From Virgibacillus ndiopensis (GTDB lineage Bacteria > Bacillota > Bacilli > Bacillales > Amphibacillaceae): DNA of 64,000 bases. The notes beneath the pieces are model-generated. The model had not been told where the DNA came from. It saw nothing but the letters and a program-made list of their open reading frames with translations, and ran no database searches. The translations under genes were made by a program, and so were the position numbers. The stretch covers positions 186,001-250,000 of the forward strand of contig NZ_FZMZ01000006.1 of NCBI RefSeq assembly GCF_900187325.1, written 5' to 3'. Each line of letters starts with the position of its first letter. Positions within the stretch are counted from its first letter, which is position 1. Positions 35,381-45,175 of the stretch are shown piece by piece.

Positions 35381-37477
35381 TTGGCAACGGAGAGTGAACT
35401 AATTAATAAATCCTTTCATGAAAAGTTTATAGATAAAAACAAACAAGGACAGCCTATCAAAATATTGGGCGAGATGTATATGGAAGAAATGCAAAAGCCA
35501 CGGCCAAATTTATCTTTTATTCGCTTTGCGCAAGGGGAAGTATATTTCTTAAACAATGATTATGAAGCAGCGATTTTCAAATGGCAGCATGCTTTAGAGG
35601 AAGAATTTATTCCATGGACACAGAAAAATATTGCAGATGCCCACTTGGAAATGGGATTGCTGGAGGATGCAGAAAGATTTTATAAGCAGGTAGATTCCAC
35701 ATCACTTGCATTGCAATCGGAGGTTTTATTACAGCTGTTTTCATTGTATATACAGCAAGATGATCAAGAAAAGGCTGTTGATACAATCAAAAATGCTGTT
35801 AAATTAAATCCGGATTATTCCCATGTAACGAAAATAGCCCGAAAATATTTAGAGGATATTCATGATTGGGGTAATGCGGTTGAACTGGCGATTGGTGAGG
35901 CAATACGAACAAAGTCCCTTTCTTGGATTGAAGTTTTATCAGAGTATGTCAAACAAGGGTTGACTTTAAACTATGAACCAAATTATTTTAACGAATTGTT
36001 GGTAGATTTACTGCAAATGGATCCTAACCGATTTGAACGTTTTACGGAGCTATTGTGGAACAGCTATGAGAAAAGTGATTTTTATATCGAGTGGCTGGAA
36101 GTGATGAACCAACTACTTTTGAATAATAGCGATGAATCTTCGTATGTTTGGAATAGTCTCCCAATCTTATTTAAAGAGGGTTACTACGAGTTAATTAGCG
36201 GAAAGTATCTGATTAGGGACATTTCGGGGTTAATGCAGCACCATTTAACGAACTGGTTAAAGGTTTCTTCTGAATCAGATTGTTTAATTTCCGCAACTGC
36301 TATACTTGCATGGAATGAAACTTTTCCTTCTCTATTTGATGCTGAATTGATCCGTGAAGCAGAATACCAGTTTGAAAGTTCAAATCCCAATCAAAATGGG
36401 AGAAAGGATGGAATAGAGCTTTTTGATTCCATTAAGAGATGGGCAGAAGGAGAAGGGCTTTCAGAAGAATTATATCAAATTACAAGGCCTATGCTAGCAG
36501 AATACAATATAGAAGTGGCGAGTCCGTCAAGAATCCGGGATTTGGTTATAGCCTCGATAGAGTTTCTGCTAGAACAAAGAGTAGCCTTGGAAAATGATGT
36601 ACAGGAAGAAATAAATCGAAATGAAGGTTTATTAACAAGCCTTCATGATATTCATCATCAAATAGGTGATATGGAGAAAGAAATGGCGAATGTTATGACA
36701 GATTCGTTCCGTACATTAAAAGAATCCTCAACGCAATATGTGATGAGTGAGCTGCCTAAACTTTTACAAAATTGTTCTGAACGTATTCAGGAGGACAGTG
36801 ATTTTTCAAAAATTCATGTAGATCTAAATGAAGAAATGAATAGGCGGATTGCCAGCTATATGAAAAACTATGTCTTGAATGATCAGAAGCATGCTGTTCA
36901 GAAATGGCTTCAGGATTGTAAAAAGGAGTTCCAAGCCTACCAGTTTACATGTAATGAGTTGAGTGAGAATATTAATCAAAACTATGATGATGAGCAGATT
37001 GTATTGCAGGGTGACTTTAAGGTGCTAGATGATTGGGAGCGGGACTTAGAACGGATATCCCGTGGGTTGCTGCGCCTTGAAAAGGTAAATATTTTGTTAC
37101 GTAATACCCCTTCTCAGTTGTTTTTGAAAGGGGCAGGAAAACTATTAGGTTCTATTTCTAAAAATAAAGAAATGCTGCACAGTAAATACAAAAACTACGT
37201 TGAAAATGCAGATTATAGTCAGGTAGTAAAGGATTTTATTACCCCTTTCATGCAGCAATTGGATTTATTTGAGGGGTCGATAGAATGGGATATTAGCAGG
37301 TTTTTCTCAGAATCACTGGACGAACTAGATCGTAAAATGGATAAGGTACAGATGGATATTGAAAGACATAAGGATTCGTTAAACAAGATGCATGATAAAC
37401 CTGAATTCTATTCTGATCCACTTACCTTGTTCGAGCTGAAACTTCGTCAGTATGAGTTGATGAATACCATAAGTTAA
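35381..37477 (+). CDS. TPR-containing coiled-coil protein of unknown function
   Basis: About 698 residues from TTG 35381, chosen because GGGGGA lies 5-10 bases upstream; the frame extends further back to 35252 without a site. The N-terminal ~180 residues contain TPR-like helical repeats (LSFIRFAQGEVYFLNNDYEA, NIADAHLEMGLLEDAERFYK, QDDQEKAVDTIKNAVKLNP). The C-terminal ~300 residues are long charged helices with a short GAGKLLGSI segment. It resembles the C-terminal region of bacterial TPR-dynamin-like GTPases, but no P-loop is visible, so the GTPase would be absent or supplied in trans. No signal peptide. Function unknown. Confidence 0.65.
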   Translation: MATESELINKSFHEKFIDKNKQGQPIKILGEMYMEEMQKPRPNLSFIRFAQGEVYFLNNDYEAAIFKWQHALEEEFIPWTQKNIADAHLEMGLLEDAERFYKQVDSTSLALQSEVLLQLFSLYIQQDDQEKAVDTIKNAVKLNPDYSHVTKIARKYLEDIHDWGNAVELAIGEAIRTKSLSWIEVLSEYVKQGLTLNYEPNYFNELLVDLLQMDPNRFERFTELLWNSYEKSDFYIEWLEVMNQLLLNNSDESSYVWNSLPILFKEGYYELISGKYLIRDISGLMQHHLTNWLKVSSESDCLISATAILAWNETFPSLFDAELIREAEYQFESSNPNQNGRKDGIELFDSIKRWAEGEGLSEELYQITRPMLAEYNIEVASPSRIRDLVIASIEFLLEQRVALENDVQEEINRNEGLLTSLHDIHHQIGDMEKEMANVMTDSFRTLKESSTQYVMSELPKLLQNCSERIQEDSDFSKIHVDLNEEMNRRIASYMKNYVLNDQKHAVQKWLQDCKKEFQAYQFTCNELSENINQNYDDEQIVLQGDFKVLDDWERDLERISRGLLRLEKVNILLRNTPSQLFLKGAGKLLGSISKNKEMLHSKYKNYVENADYSQVVKDFITPFMQQLDLFEGSIEWDISRFFSESLDELDRKMDKVQMDIERHKDSLNKMHDKPEFYSDPLTLFELKLRQYELMNTIS

Positions 37478-37723
37478 ATTTGTTTAGGAAATCGCTAAAG
37501 ACATATGCTACCTGGGGCTAATGGTGACATATAAGATGAAAGACTGAAATGTTTAGAAAGATAGCAGAAAAAATTGATTCTGTAGCAGGGTAGGAATTTA
37601 GGGAGTAATGGGGATAAATGGCGTTTGTCGGTAAAATGCGACACAAGTTATCTTATGTAGCTGCTATTCCCGCAGCCAGCATACACTACGATTTCTGGAG
37701 CAGCTGTTATCCTTGCTATTCTT

Positions 37724-37908
37724 CCGATATTCCTGCTCACCTGCCGATATTCACGCTCACCTGCCGATATTCACGCTCACCTGCCGATATTCCTGCTCAC
37801 CTGCCGATGTTCACGCTCACCTGCTGATATTTCTGCTCACCTGCCGATATTCCTGCTCACCTGCCGATATTCCTGCTCACCTGCTGATATTCCTGCTCAC
37901 CTGCCGAG
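37724..37908. repeat. Tandem array of nine 20-bp units
   Basis: The unit CCGATATTCCTGCTCACCTG repeats in exact 20-bp register (GCTCAC at 37735, 37755, 37775 and so on to 37895). Substitutions alternate between CCTGC and CACGC and between CTGCC and CTGCT. There are no spacers, so it is not CRISPR. As 20 is not a multiple of three, apparent reading frames across it are repeats without protein meaning. Confidence 0.95.
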
Positions 37909-38285
37909 CATCATCTCCCCAGGATGTCTCTGTATATACGGGCTGTTAGTATGAAAGTAAAATTTTTCTGTCTCCTCGGCTTGATGTTTACGTCGCAGTT
38001 TATATCAAATACGTATTAAGATCCTACCGTTGAAAAAGTAAAGTTCTAAACGTCCTATCCTGTAATCGTTCGTCTTTTGAGCCAAACGTTTATTAGCAGT
38101 AAGGATTACGAATACCCAAAAAGAAATATCCGAACTAATACAAATTCTAATTGAAGAATTCATAGTTCGGATTTTTCGTCGACTTAAATCCTTTTTCCCA
38201 GCCACTTTTATTGGGTAGTAACAGTGGGCCGTGTCTCTTGATCAAATAGAACAACCAAATTTATTTATCCAGTTGGACGCTTACT
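37909..38285. other. Gap after the tandem array, with one hairpin
   Basis: ATCCGAACTA (38128-38137) pairs with TAGTTCGGAT (38163-38172), followed by TTTT, a terminator-like hairpin of unclear owner. No gene seen in 37478-38285. Confidence 0.5.
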
Positions 38286-38750
38286 CTAATACTCCCCTTT
38301 AATCACAAAAAACGAGCCCCGGATTGTCCCAGCCAGTTTAGACTTCTGCCTAGCAAACTTAAACTTTCCTTCTAACTCCTCTGGTACTTCCATCCCATCA
38401 GAAAGCTTAAAGCCAACAGCTCGCTTCTTGGGGTTATCAATCGTATACATGACGTTGACTCCTAGACCATCCTCATAAAAGACGTAGGCAAATTTGATAT
38501 TTTCCACTTGAAAACGCGATGTTTCTAAAGGTTTTGTCGCAAATTCAATACCACGTTCTTCGTTCAAAATTTGGTTCACATAATCAAGGGTCTCCTGGCT
38601 TTTGCTAGCTGGTACAACCGTAAATTCATTCTTGTATTTGTTCATAAAGTAACGGGCTTCATTAGCACGTAAACCAGCAAGTGATTCGGCTACAGGTGAA
38701 GATTCTAAACCAACAGTAGACACATTTTTAAAATCAACGATATAAGACAT
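38286..38750 (-). CDS. Conserved protein of unknown function, possible effector-binding fold
   Basis: 154 residues; ATG 38750 is seven bases after AAAGGAGG, better placed than the ATG six bases earlier. I do not recognise a named family. Soluble, no signal peptide; charged, mixed alpha/beta (EARYFMNKYKNEFTVVPAS, FAYVFYEDGLGVNVMYTIDN, KLSDGMEVPEELEGKFKFA). It is immediately downstream of a GyrI-like effector-binding gene on the same strand and divergent from a WYL regulator, so these three probably form a sensing module. A decayed duplicate lies at 15710-16072. Confidence 0.7.
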   Translation of the reverse strand: MSYIVDFKNVSTVGLESSPVAESLAGLRANEARYFMNKYKNEFTVVPASKSQETLDYVNQILNEERGIEFATKPLETSRFQVENIKFAYVFYEDGLGVNVMYTIDNPKKRAVGFKLSDGMEVPEELEGKFKFARQKSKLAGTIRGSFFVIKGEY

Positions 38751-38894
38751 TTTCATTCCTCCTTTAATCTTGGTTTAGCTCCATCTTCTAGAAGCTGTCG
38801 ACATAAGCAAGGCACACTTCAAGTGCCAAAACCATGCACTTTCCGGTCCTTTGTTTATGCGTCCACTTCTAAACAGTCGCCTCCGCTTTTCTCT

Positions 38895-39374
38895 TTATTT
38901 CCTAACAACTGGAATCCATATTTCACCATATACGAAGCCGTTTCGCTGCCCCATCTCAACCGTTGTATTTGGCCCTCCTACATAGGCGAAATCCTTTGCT
39001 TCTGGCAGGACCTGACCAAAGGCAATGCCAGTAAGCTTATTACTCAATTCATCAGCGGTCTTCTCTTCCCCTTTAACAACTAAGTATTCCCCTTTTGGAA
39101 ATTGGATAACCCTTGATGCTTCTGGTACTGTTTCCTCTGTCATGACACCAGCATAATGCATCATCTTGTTATTCACCGCTTCGTTTACGGCAAAAATGTA
39201 GTCATTTGCAGCTGCGTCTTTTAACGTGTCGAGCCGTCCATCCTGTTCGACAGTGCCCCAAAAGTCTGCCTTTTCCTTGTTTATGCCAGCAAAGTCTGTG
39301 TAGTCACTCTTTAGCTCCGTTCCAATACCTACAACGGTAAAGCTTTCTTTTTCCTCTAAGTTATAATCTGCCAT
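38895..39374 (-). CDS. GyrI-like / effector-binding domain protein
   Basis: 159 residues from ATG 39374, preceded by AAGGAAGG; the longer frame from 39407 has no site. Pattern of the AraC/GyrI-like effector-binding fold: EKESFTVVGIGTELKSDYTD, KADFWGTVEQDGRLDTL, YAGVMTEETVPEASRVIQFP, GEYLVVKGE and GFVYGEIWIPV. Such stand-alone domains bind small hydrophobic molecules. It is divergent from the WYL regulator at 39485 and 144 bases upstream of the unknown gene at 38286. Confidence 0.82.
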   Translation of the reverse strand: MADYNLEEKESFTVVGIGTELKSDYTDFAGINKEKADFWGTVEQDGRLDTLKDAAANDYIFAVNEAVNNKMMHYAGVMTEETVPEASRVIQFPKGEYLVVKGEEKTADELSNKLTGIAFGQVLPEAKDFAYVGGPNTTVEMGQRNGFVYGEIWIPVVRK

Positions 39375-39484
39375 GTTCAAAACCTTCCTTTTTTTAGAAT
39401 TGACCAAATGATTTGTCTTTTCATTTGATACGTTTATAATAACCTTAAATCATGTCAAAAAATGATACTGTTTAGGAGGATCCA

Positions 39485-40447
39485 ATGAAAAAAGTTCAAC
39501 GGATTAATATTATCATGCGTTATATTAATAACCGCGCCCACTTTACAATTTCTGAAATTATGCGGGAATTTAATATCTCTCGTTCAACAGCTATTAGAGA
39601 TATTAGGGAAATTGAAGCCATGGGAATGCCACTTGTCGCTGAAGTTGGAAGGGATGGGGGTTATTTTGTCATGAACAACTCTGTCCTGCCCACTGTTCGC
39701 TTTACGGATAATGAGATCAAGGCTCTTTTTATTGCTTTTATGGCCACAAGAAACCAACAGCTACCATATCTAAAGAGTCGTCATTCGCTTACCGAAAAAT
39801 TACTAGGACTCATCTCGGAAAACCAGCAGGATGACCTTGTTCTTTTAAATCAAATCCTGCTTTTTGAAGGGACTAACCCGAATAATCCCGACCTACTTGA
39901 TCTGTCAGACCTGCCCCATCCTATATTAGACAAACTCATCCAAATCCTTCTTTCGGACAGCTATTTATGGATTACCATTAAAGAAGAGAAGGAAAAAAAG
40001 TCTTATCCAATTTATCTCTTGCACCTTTATCGTGAAAAAAGCTTTTGGCTGATTGAAGGCTTTGACTTACAGGATGAGAAGAAGAAGGCTTTCCCTGTCG
40101 ACAATCTCACCAATGTCAAACCATACCCAACGAAAAAAAGATTAAGCAGGAAAAAGATTTTAGAAAAACTAAATAAGCAGGAAGAAGTAATGAACCTTGT
40201 CCTTGAACTTGGTCCCAGGGCGATTGTGCAGTTCAAAAAATACCATCCTTTAACGGTTTCATTATCCTATACAAATCCTTACCAGACCACAGCTATTCTA
40301 AAGACTTTTATCAATGTAAATAATCCCGAAGAATTGACCGAAATAACAAATTGGCTCCTTTTCCTAGGTAAAGATATCAAGGTCAGGGAAGTGCCGAAAG
40401 AAGTCTTAGAAGGTTTACAGGAGAGATTAGGCTTATACTGTCCATAA
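39485..40447 (+). CDS. YafY-like transcriptional regulator (HTH_11 + WYL)
   Basis: 320 residues, ATG with TTAGGAGGAT upstream. N-terminal winged helix: VQRINIIMRYINNRAHFTIS, FNISRSTAIRDIREIEAMGM and GRDGGYFV. The centre (YLLHLYREKSFWLIEGFDLQ) is the WYL-type sensing region, though the W-Y-L triplet itself is degenerate. It is divergent from the GyrI-like gene, with ~110 bp between the starts, and probably controls it. A 3' fragment of a second copy lies at 16079-16158. Confidence 0.85.
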   Translation: MKKVQRINIIMRYINNRAHFTISEIMREFNISRSTAIRDIREIEAMGMPLVAEVGRDGGYFVMNNSVLPTVRFTDNEIKALFIAFMATRNQQLPYLKSRHSLTEKLLGLISENQQDDLVLLNQILLFEGTNPNNPDLLDLSDLPHPILDKLIQILLSDSYLWITIKEEKEKKSYPIYLLHLYREKSFWLIEGFDLQDEKKKAFPVDNLTNVKPYPTKKRLSRKKILEKLNKQEEVMNLVLELGPRAIVQFKKYHPLTVSLSYTNPYQTTAILKTFINVNNPEELTEITNWLLFLGKDIKVREVPKEVLEGLQERLGLYCP

Positions 40448-40608
40448 GCAGTGCCAGTACCCAAATAATTTTGAGCTTGCTTGGCTAGTTACCCCCTTAT
40501 TTCAGCATAACCAGAAAAATAAGTAATTGTGAATGTTTGAAATCATTTTAAAGGGTAATAGCTATTTTTATCAGTACTGTTTTTTTATTCAACGTTAATT
40601 TTAAAAGA

Positions 40609-40652
40609 TAAAAAAAGCCTATATTCTGTATTTTTAGCGCAGAATTAGGCCT
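40609..40652 (-). terminator. Terminator of the AhpD-like gene
   Basis: On the - strand GCCTAATTCTG pairs with CAGAATATAGGC (one bulge) and runs into a T-rich tail (complement of 40609-40616). Confidence 0.75.
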
Positions 40653-40685
40653 ATACCCTTCTAAAAACGCGATCTATTGCTGTAA

Positions 40686-41129
40686 TTATTTTTCAGTTGC
40701 TATATTTCCCATTGAAATAGAAATTCTATTCCAACTGTTAATTTGATTGATTATCAGAACAAGGTCAACATACTGTTTCTCGTCATAATGTTCACGCACT
40801 CGTTGATAAAGCTCATCTGGAACGCGTTTTGTCGGGATTAATGTCACATGCTCCGCCAATTCTAAGGCTACTTTTTCTGCCTCTGTATAAAATTCACACT
40901 CTTGCCAAGCACTAACACAGGATATTCTTTGTTCTGTTTCACCCATTTTTCGTGCATCTGCTGTATGCATATTCAAACAAAATGCACAGCTGTTAATTTG
41001 AGAAACACGAATTTTAATAAGCTCACGAAGTTTTCGTTTGATTGCCGTTGTTTTCGTGTATTTTTCCATATCCATCATAATTTTCATACCTTCAGATGCA
41101 ATTTCATAGTAAGAAAATCTTTGACTCAT
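40686..41129 (-). CDS. AhpD-like carboxymuconolactone decarboxylase family protein
   Basis: 147 residues, ATG, AAAGGAG upstream on the - strand. The family signature INSCAFCLNMHTADARKMGE (residues ~46-65) carries the CxxC-xxxH active centre of alkylhydroperoxidase D-type proteins. Likely a redox or peroxide-detoxifying enzyme; the substrate is not visible. Single gene with its own terminator. Confidence 0.9.
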   Translation of the reverse strand: MSQRFSYYEIASEGMKIMMDMEKYTKTTAIKRKLRELIKIRVSQINSCAFCLNMHTADARKMGETEQRISCVSAWQECEFYTEAEKVALELAEHVTLIPTKRVPDELYQRVREHYDEKQYVDLVLIINQINSWNRISISMGNIATEK

Positions 41130-41486
41130 AAAGCAAGACTCCTTTGATTTAGTTTAAGATAATTATATCCTTACAAGAACATCGATACATAAGTATTTGC
41201 TCCGGAATCTGGACCGTTCGTATTAGAAGAACATCATCCAGCCATTATCCTGCATGACATTACCATGCGTCGCAAAGAATTTTCCCATAATAAAATTTCA
41301 CTTTTGGACGTTCTTCCAATCTTTTCTTGATAAGATTGATATAATTATTTTATTAATAATTCATATTGTAATATCTGAAATAAAATCAGTTTTCGTTGCT
41401 TCGTATATTAATCACAATAAAACGTCTCGATATCAATTTAAACAGAGTGAAGTCTTATCTATAATTACATTGGAGGTGAATAAACG
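41130..41486. other. Gap upstream of a small membrane protein gene
   Basis: AT-rich, no recognisable gene. It should hold the promoters of the AhpD-like gene (-) and of the small gene at 41487 (+). The reading frame at 41254-41493 has no ribosome binding site and a random-looking product. Confidence 0.4.
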
Positions 41487-41642
41487 ATGTTGAAGAAGAA
41501 CCCTGTTACAGTAATAATAATTATTTGTCTCATTATTGCCGGCCTCATTGATCTTAAAAATAGAGGATTATTTTTTCGACTATTGCCTACTACCATTCAA
41601 GATTATCTAGTTGACAAAGGGATAACAAAAAATGGTGATTGA
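41487..41642 (+). CDS. Small single-pass membrane protein (51 aa)
   Basis: ATG 41487 sits nine bases after a strong TTGGAGGTGA site. The product starts MLKKNPVTVIIIICLIIAGL, a positive N-terminus followed by one hydrophobic helix, then a short polar tail (FFRLLPTTIQDYLVDKG). No family known to me. The good start site and membrane-helix pattern support a real gene. Confidence 0.65.
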   Translation: MLKKNPVTVIIIICLIIAGLIDLKNRGLFFRLLPTTIQDYLVDKGITKNGD

Positions 41643-41961
41643 CCGGGTGATTTGTATCCATTCAAATACGAAGTTCATAACATTCCCTTATGAACTCCGT
41701 ATCCAACTAACTTTACTAATGCCCAGTAATCTCAAATTATAGGTTGAATATTTAAACTATTACATATATTATTGACTTAATTCTAACGGAGTGAGGTGTT
41801 AACTACGAGGGGAATTGGAAGAAACGAGACTATAAACGTTGAAACCACTGTTCAAATGGCAGCGGATGACCATCACTTCCAGATAGTAACCTTACGATAG
41901 CTGCCAAGTTTGCGAAGTCTAGTCAAAAGAGCACAAAAATAAACTGTAAAGAAGGGATCTT
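41643..41961. other. Gap, no feature seen
   Basis: Nothing beyond a possible promoter and the ribosome binding site (AAGAAGGGAT) of the following VOC gene. Confidence 0.4.
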
Positions 41962-42846
41962 ATGCAAAAAATAGTTCCGCATTTGTGGTACGACAAGGAA
42001 GCAAAAGAAGCTGCGCAGTTTTACATTGGTCTATTTGAGAATTCAAAACTATTAAATGTGACAGTTATTGACGATACCCCATCTGGTGATTCAGAAATCG
42101 TAAGCTTTGAACTCGCTGGTCAGGAATTCCAAGCAATAAGTGCAGGGCCCCATTTCAAATTCAATCCTACCATTTCGTTGATGGTAGCTTGCGAGACCGT
42201 GGAGGAAGTAAATACCAAGTGGAAGGCATTAGTAGACGGAGGAACGGAATTGATGCCGTTAGGGGAATATCCTTTTAATAAGTGGTATGGATGGGTCCAG
42301 GATAAATATGGTCTGTCTTGGCAGTTAATGCTTGTAGATGAAGATCAGGCTTCACAAAAAATCACCCCAAATATGCTTTTTTCAGGTGAATCATGTGGAA
42401 TGACCGAGGATGCAATAACGTTCTACACAGACATATTTGATGACGCAAGAATTGGGGTTGTCAGCAAATATGAAGCTGGAGAATCCCAGTCATCAAAGGC
42501 AAAAGTAAAATATGCTTCCTTTAATCTTTGTGGCATGGATTTTTCAGCGATGGATAATGGGATGGATGTCGACTTTAATTTTAATGAAGCATTTTCGCTA
42601 ATCGTAAATTGCAAAGACCAGGAAGAGATAGATTACTTCTGGGACAAGCTTTCTGCAGTGCCTGAAGCTGAACAATGTGGTTGGGTAAAAGATAAGTTTG
42701 GTGTTTCTTGGCAGGTCGTTCCAGATAACATAGAAGAGGTATTGTTCAAAGGATCAAAGGATGAATCCCGTCGAGCTACTGAAGCAATGCTGAAAATGAA
42801 GAAGATTGATATCAGCGCATTGGAAAATGCTCGTTTGATAAAATGA
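41962..42846 (+). CDS. Tandem PhnB/VOC-fold protein
   Basis: 294 residues, ATG, GAAGGG upstream. Two copies of the PhnB-like VOC domain: residues 1-130 ([49 protein letters not shown]) and 135-270 ([55 protein letters not shown]). A duplication within one chain is known in this family, annotated '3-demethylubiquinone methyltransferase-like', although no methyltransferase activity is expected. Role unknown. Confidence 0.88.
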   Translation: MQKIVPHLWYDKEAKEAAQFYIGLFENSKLLNVTVIDDTPSGDSEIVSFELAGQEFQAISAGPHFKFNPTISLMVACETVEEVNTKWKALVDGGTELMPLGEYPFNKWYGWVQDKYGLSWQLMLVDEDQASQKITPNMLFSGESCGMTEDAITFYTDIFDDARIGVVSKYEAGESQSSKAKVKYASFNLCGMDFSAMDNGMDVDFNFNEAFSLIVNCKDQEEIDYFWDKLSAVPEAEQCGWVKDKFGVSWQVVPDNIEEVLFKGSKDESRRATEAMLKMKKIDISALENARLIK

Positions 42847-42968
42847 TATAGATAGATTTACAAAATCACTATTCCTGGTATGGGGATTACGTATGAAAAA
42901 CAACTTTTCATTAGATTGGTGTTACATGTTATAAAGCGATGTGGCAAAATTAATCGGATAAATATTAA

Positions 42969-43016
42969 AAATAAAGCCTTCACTCCTGAAAAATATAGAG
43001 TGAAGGCTTTATTTTT
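42969..43016. terminator. Bidirectional terminator between VOC and MerR genes
   Basis: A 17-bp perfect stem: AAATAAAGCCTTCACTC (42969-42985) against GAGTGAAGGCTTTATTT (42998-43014), with A-rich and T-rich flanks serving both convergent genes. Confidence 0.9.
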
Positions 43017-43046
43017 GGACCCATATTATAGCTCTAGAACTTATTT

Positions 43047-43781
43047 TTATAGATTTTCTGCAACAACGAATAGGTAATAGACTAATCCAGTTTGTTGTTT
43101 TTCCAATATGTCTCTATGAAAGTCATCTTGTAGGAAAAATGTTGTTTGATTTATGAAATCCTCTTTGTTAGTAACATTTCCATTCTTATTTAAAAATTTA
43201 AGATGCTTACGGGCAACTTCCTTGACCCTAGAATCGTTATACTTTACGCCTGTTCTTAAAAATGCAGCCATTGTGTCTGTAAAGTTTTGTGACTCAATTG
43301 CCATCACATTCATTTTATCAACATCGATATCATCAAGGTTTAGATCAACATTATATGCATCTTTTAAATGAGTGATTTGCTCTTCTAATGCATTTTTCCA
43401 TTCATCCTCTGTATCCAGTCCTTTGAACATTAACTTATTATCCATATTCTCACCTTTTCTTGTGTAATCTATCGAGTTTTTTATTGTGTGAATTAATTGT
43501 TGATACCTTTCAATTTTCCACGCAAATAATTCTTCTTGCTTCTTTAAAGTGGCTACCCTGTTGGAATCCTCATCCAATAATTGTTTTATTTCTAATAATG
43601 GAATGTCTAGTTCTTTATAAAAGAGAATTTCTTGTAGCCTTTTTAATTCAGCCATCCCATAATAGCGGTATCCGGATTCATTCACCTCGGAAGGTAAAAG
43701 TAAGCCAATTTTGTGGTAATGGTACAAAGTCTTAATGGAAACGCCAGCGATAGTTGACATATCCTTAACCGTTATTTTCAT
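43047..43781 (-). CDS. TipA-like MerR-family regulator
   Basis: 244 residues, ATG, AAAGGAGGAT upstream. N-terminal MerR HTH: ITVKDMSTIAGVSIKTLYHY and GYRYYGMAELKRLQEI, then a coiled dimer helix. The C-terminal half (ALEEQITHLKDAYN, VKEVARKHLKFLNKNGN, HRDILEKQQTGLVYYLFVVA) is a TipAS antibiotic-recognition domain. Relatives (B. subtilis Mta) activate multidrug exporter genes; no exporter is adjacent here. Confidence 0.9.
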   Translation of the reverse strand: MKITVKDMSTIAGVSIKTLYHYHKIGLLLPSEVNESGYRYYGMAELKRLQEILFYKELDIPLLEIKQLLDEDSNRVATLKKQEELFAWKIERYQQLIHTIKNSIDYTRKGENMDNKLMFKGLDTEDEWKNALEEQITHLKDAYNVDLNLDDIDVDKMNVMAIESQNFTDTMAAFLRTGVKYNDSRVKEVARKHLKFLNKNGNVTNKEDFINQTTFFLQDDFHRDILEKQQTGLVYYLFVVAENL

Positions 43782-44001
43782 GATATCCTCCTTTCATCAT
43801 TTACTATGAGGTCTTACCTAAAGTTAGAGTCAATATCTTTTATAAAATTTTTATCCAATTTTATTCCGCTTAATCAATAAAACGTTATCAACGCTAGGTG
43901 GACCCGAAAGAAGTAAAGAGTCGGTGATAATATATAAAGTAGCGTGTAGGAAGTAGATAGGAAAAATAGGGATATTAGAAGCTTTTACTGAAGGAAAAAC
44001 G

Positions 44002-44046
44002 AATAGAAGTATCCTTATTTTCATTGAAAAAGGATACTTCTATTTA
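44002..44046 (-). terminator. Terminator after the nitroreductase gene
   Basis: AATAGAAGTATCCTT (44002-44016) pairs perfectly with AAGGATACTTCTATT (44030-44044); on the - strand it is followed by CGTTTTT. Confidence 0.85.
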
Positions 44047-44073
44047 TTTTCTCTTATTTAGTAGTATTTTTAC

Positions 44074-44757
44074 TTAAATCCACTTGATAACATCATCAAA
44101 TGGCCTTCGTGTTTTCGGTCGAGGGTCATTAATACGATAACCAAAGGCTGCCATAACAGATATACTGAAATGCCCATTTTCCAGTAACCCTTCTTCATCT
44201 AGCAGCTGATTCATTTTTTCAATGCTAAATCCTTCAATAGGACAGGAATCGATTCCAATTTGAGCAGCAGCAGTCATCATATTAGCAAGAGCTACGTAGG
44301 TTTGTTTAGATGCCCAATCGTATAAGGGGCGGTCTCCATCGAGCAAATTAAAATCATCTCGTTGAAACTCTTCCACCCGTTCTAAAAACTTCCCTAAAAG
44401 TTCTTCTGGAAACTGGGATACATCCCTTAAATGGTTCTTTAAGTAGTCAGAATTATATATAGTGTCAAGTTTCGTTCTAGCCAAGATAATCAAAAAATGA
44501 CTTGCTTCTGGAAGCTTGCTAAACGCTCCCCATGATGTGTGTTTTATTTTTTCACGTAATTCAGGGTTTTGAACAACAACAAAGCGCCATGGTTCAAATC
44601 CAAACGAGCTGGGTGATAATCGTCCAGTTTCTAAAATAAAGTGAAAGTCGTCATCGGAGATTTTTTTATCCGGGTCAAATTCCTTCGTGGCATGTCTAAA
44701 ATAAAAGGCATCCATAATTTCCTGTTTCAAACTATCTGTATTACGCAATTGAATCAC
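44074..44757 (-). CDS. Nitroreductase family NAD(P)H-dependent oxidoreductase
   Basis: 227 residues; ATG preceded by GGAGTG on the - strand. Nitroreductase FMN fold: FYFRHATKEFDPDKKISDDD near the N-terminus, LSPSSFGFEPWRFVVVQN (~residues 48-65), and SCPIEGFSIEKMNQLL. Most like the NfsB/YfkO group that reduces nitro compounds or quinones. Single-gene unit with its own terminator. Confidence 0.9.
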   Translation of the reverse strand: MIQLRNTDSLKQEIMDAFYFRHATKEFDPDKKISDDDFHFILETGRLSPSSFGFEPWRFVVVQNPELREKIKHTSWGAFSKLPEASHFLIILARTKLDTIYNSDYLKNHLRDVSQFPEELLGKFLERVEEFQRDDFNLLDGDRPLYDWASKQTYVALANMMTAAAQIGIDSCPIEGFSIEKMNQLLDEEGLLENGHFSISVMAAFGYRINDPRPKTRRPFDDVIKWI

Positions 44758-45175
44758 TCCGTTTATTATTTTGTACGTATTGTAACGATGATAATTTTCT
44801 TATATGTATTAGTATAATCTATTTGAATTTATCTAGCAGTTTTTATGATTGTTGAAGAATAATCCTCGTTGTATTAGGAGATCATTTAAGGATGTAATTA
44901 ATTTAATACCAGCTGAATCGCGGCAATTGTTAGAGAGTCTTATCCTCAAGTAAGACAGGTACATGATTTTAACGAGATTACTGATGACTTCTTGAAAATA
45001 ATCGTTCACGACCTGTTATTCAGATGCATGGAAAGTCAAAAGAGGAAGATGGGGCATAAGACTATTATTCATATGCAGTCTTTACAATAATCTGCACATA
45101 TAATCAGGGTGGTTCCAATAGAAAAGGAGCCACCTCACAGACAGATCACTTTCTATGAAAAACCAAATTGTATAT
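44758..45175. other. Gap, no gene recognised
   Basis: A GGTGGTTCC/GGAGCCACC hairpin lies at ~45110-45134, without a T run. The rest looks like decayed or non-coding sequence; no family seen in any frame. Confidence 0.4.

Noticed and set aside
37724-37908. Possible CRISPR array
   Set aside because: The 20-bp units abut with no spacers, and no cas genes are present.
37618-37949. Two overlapping reading frames with repeated Cys-Arg-Tyr and Pro-Ala-type units
   Set aside because: They are translations of the 20-bp tandem array in different frames; no ribosome binding site and no frame preference.
41254-41493. 79-codon frame before the small membrane protein
   Set aside because: No ribosome binding site, unusual composition, and its end covers the strong site of the gene at 41487.
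42880-43077. 65-codon frame after the tandem VOC gene
   Set aside because: It runs through a 17-bp bidirectional terminator and into the convergent MerR gene; no site.
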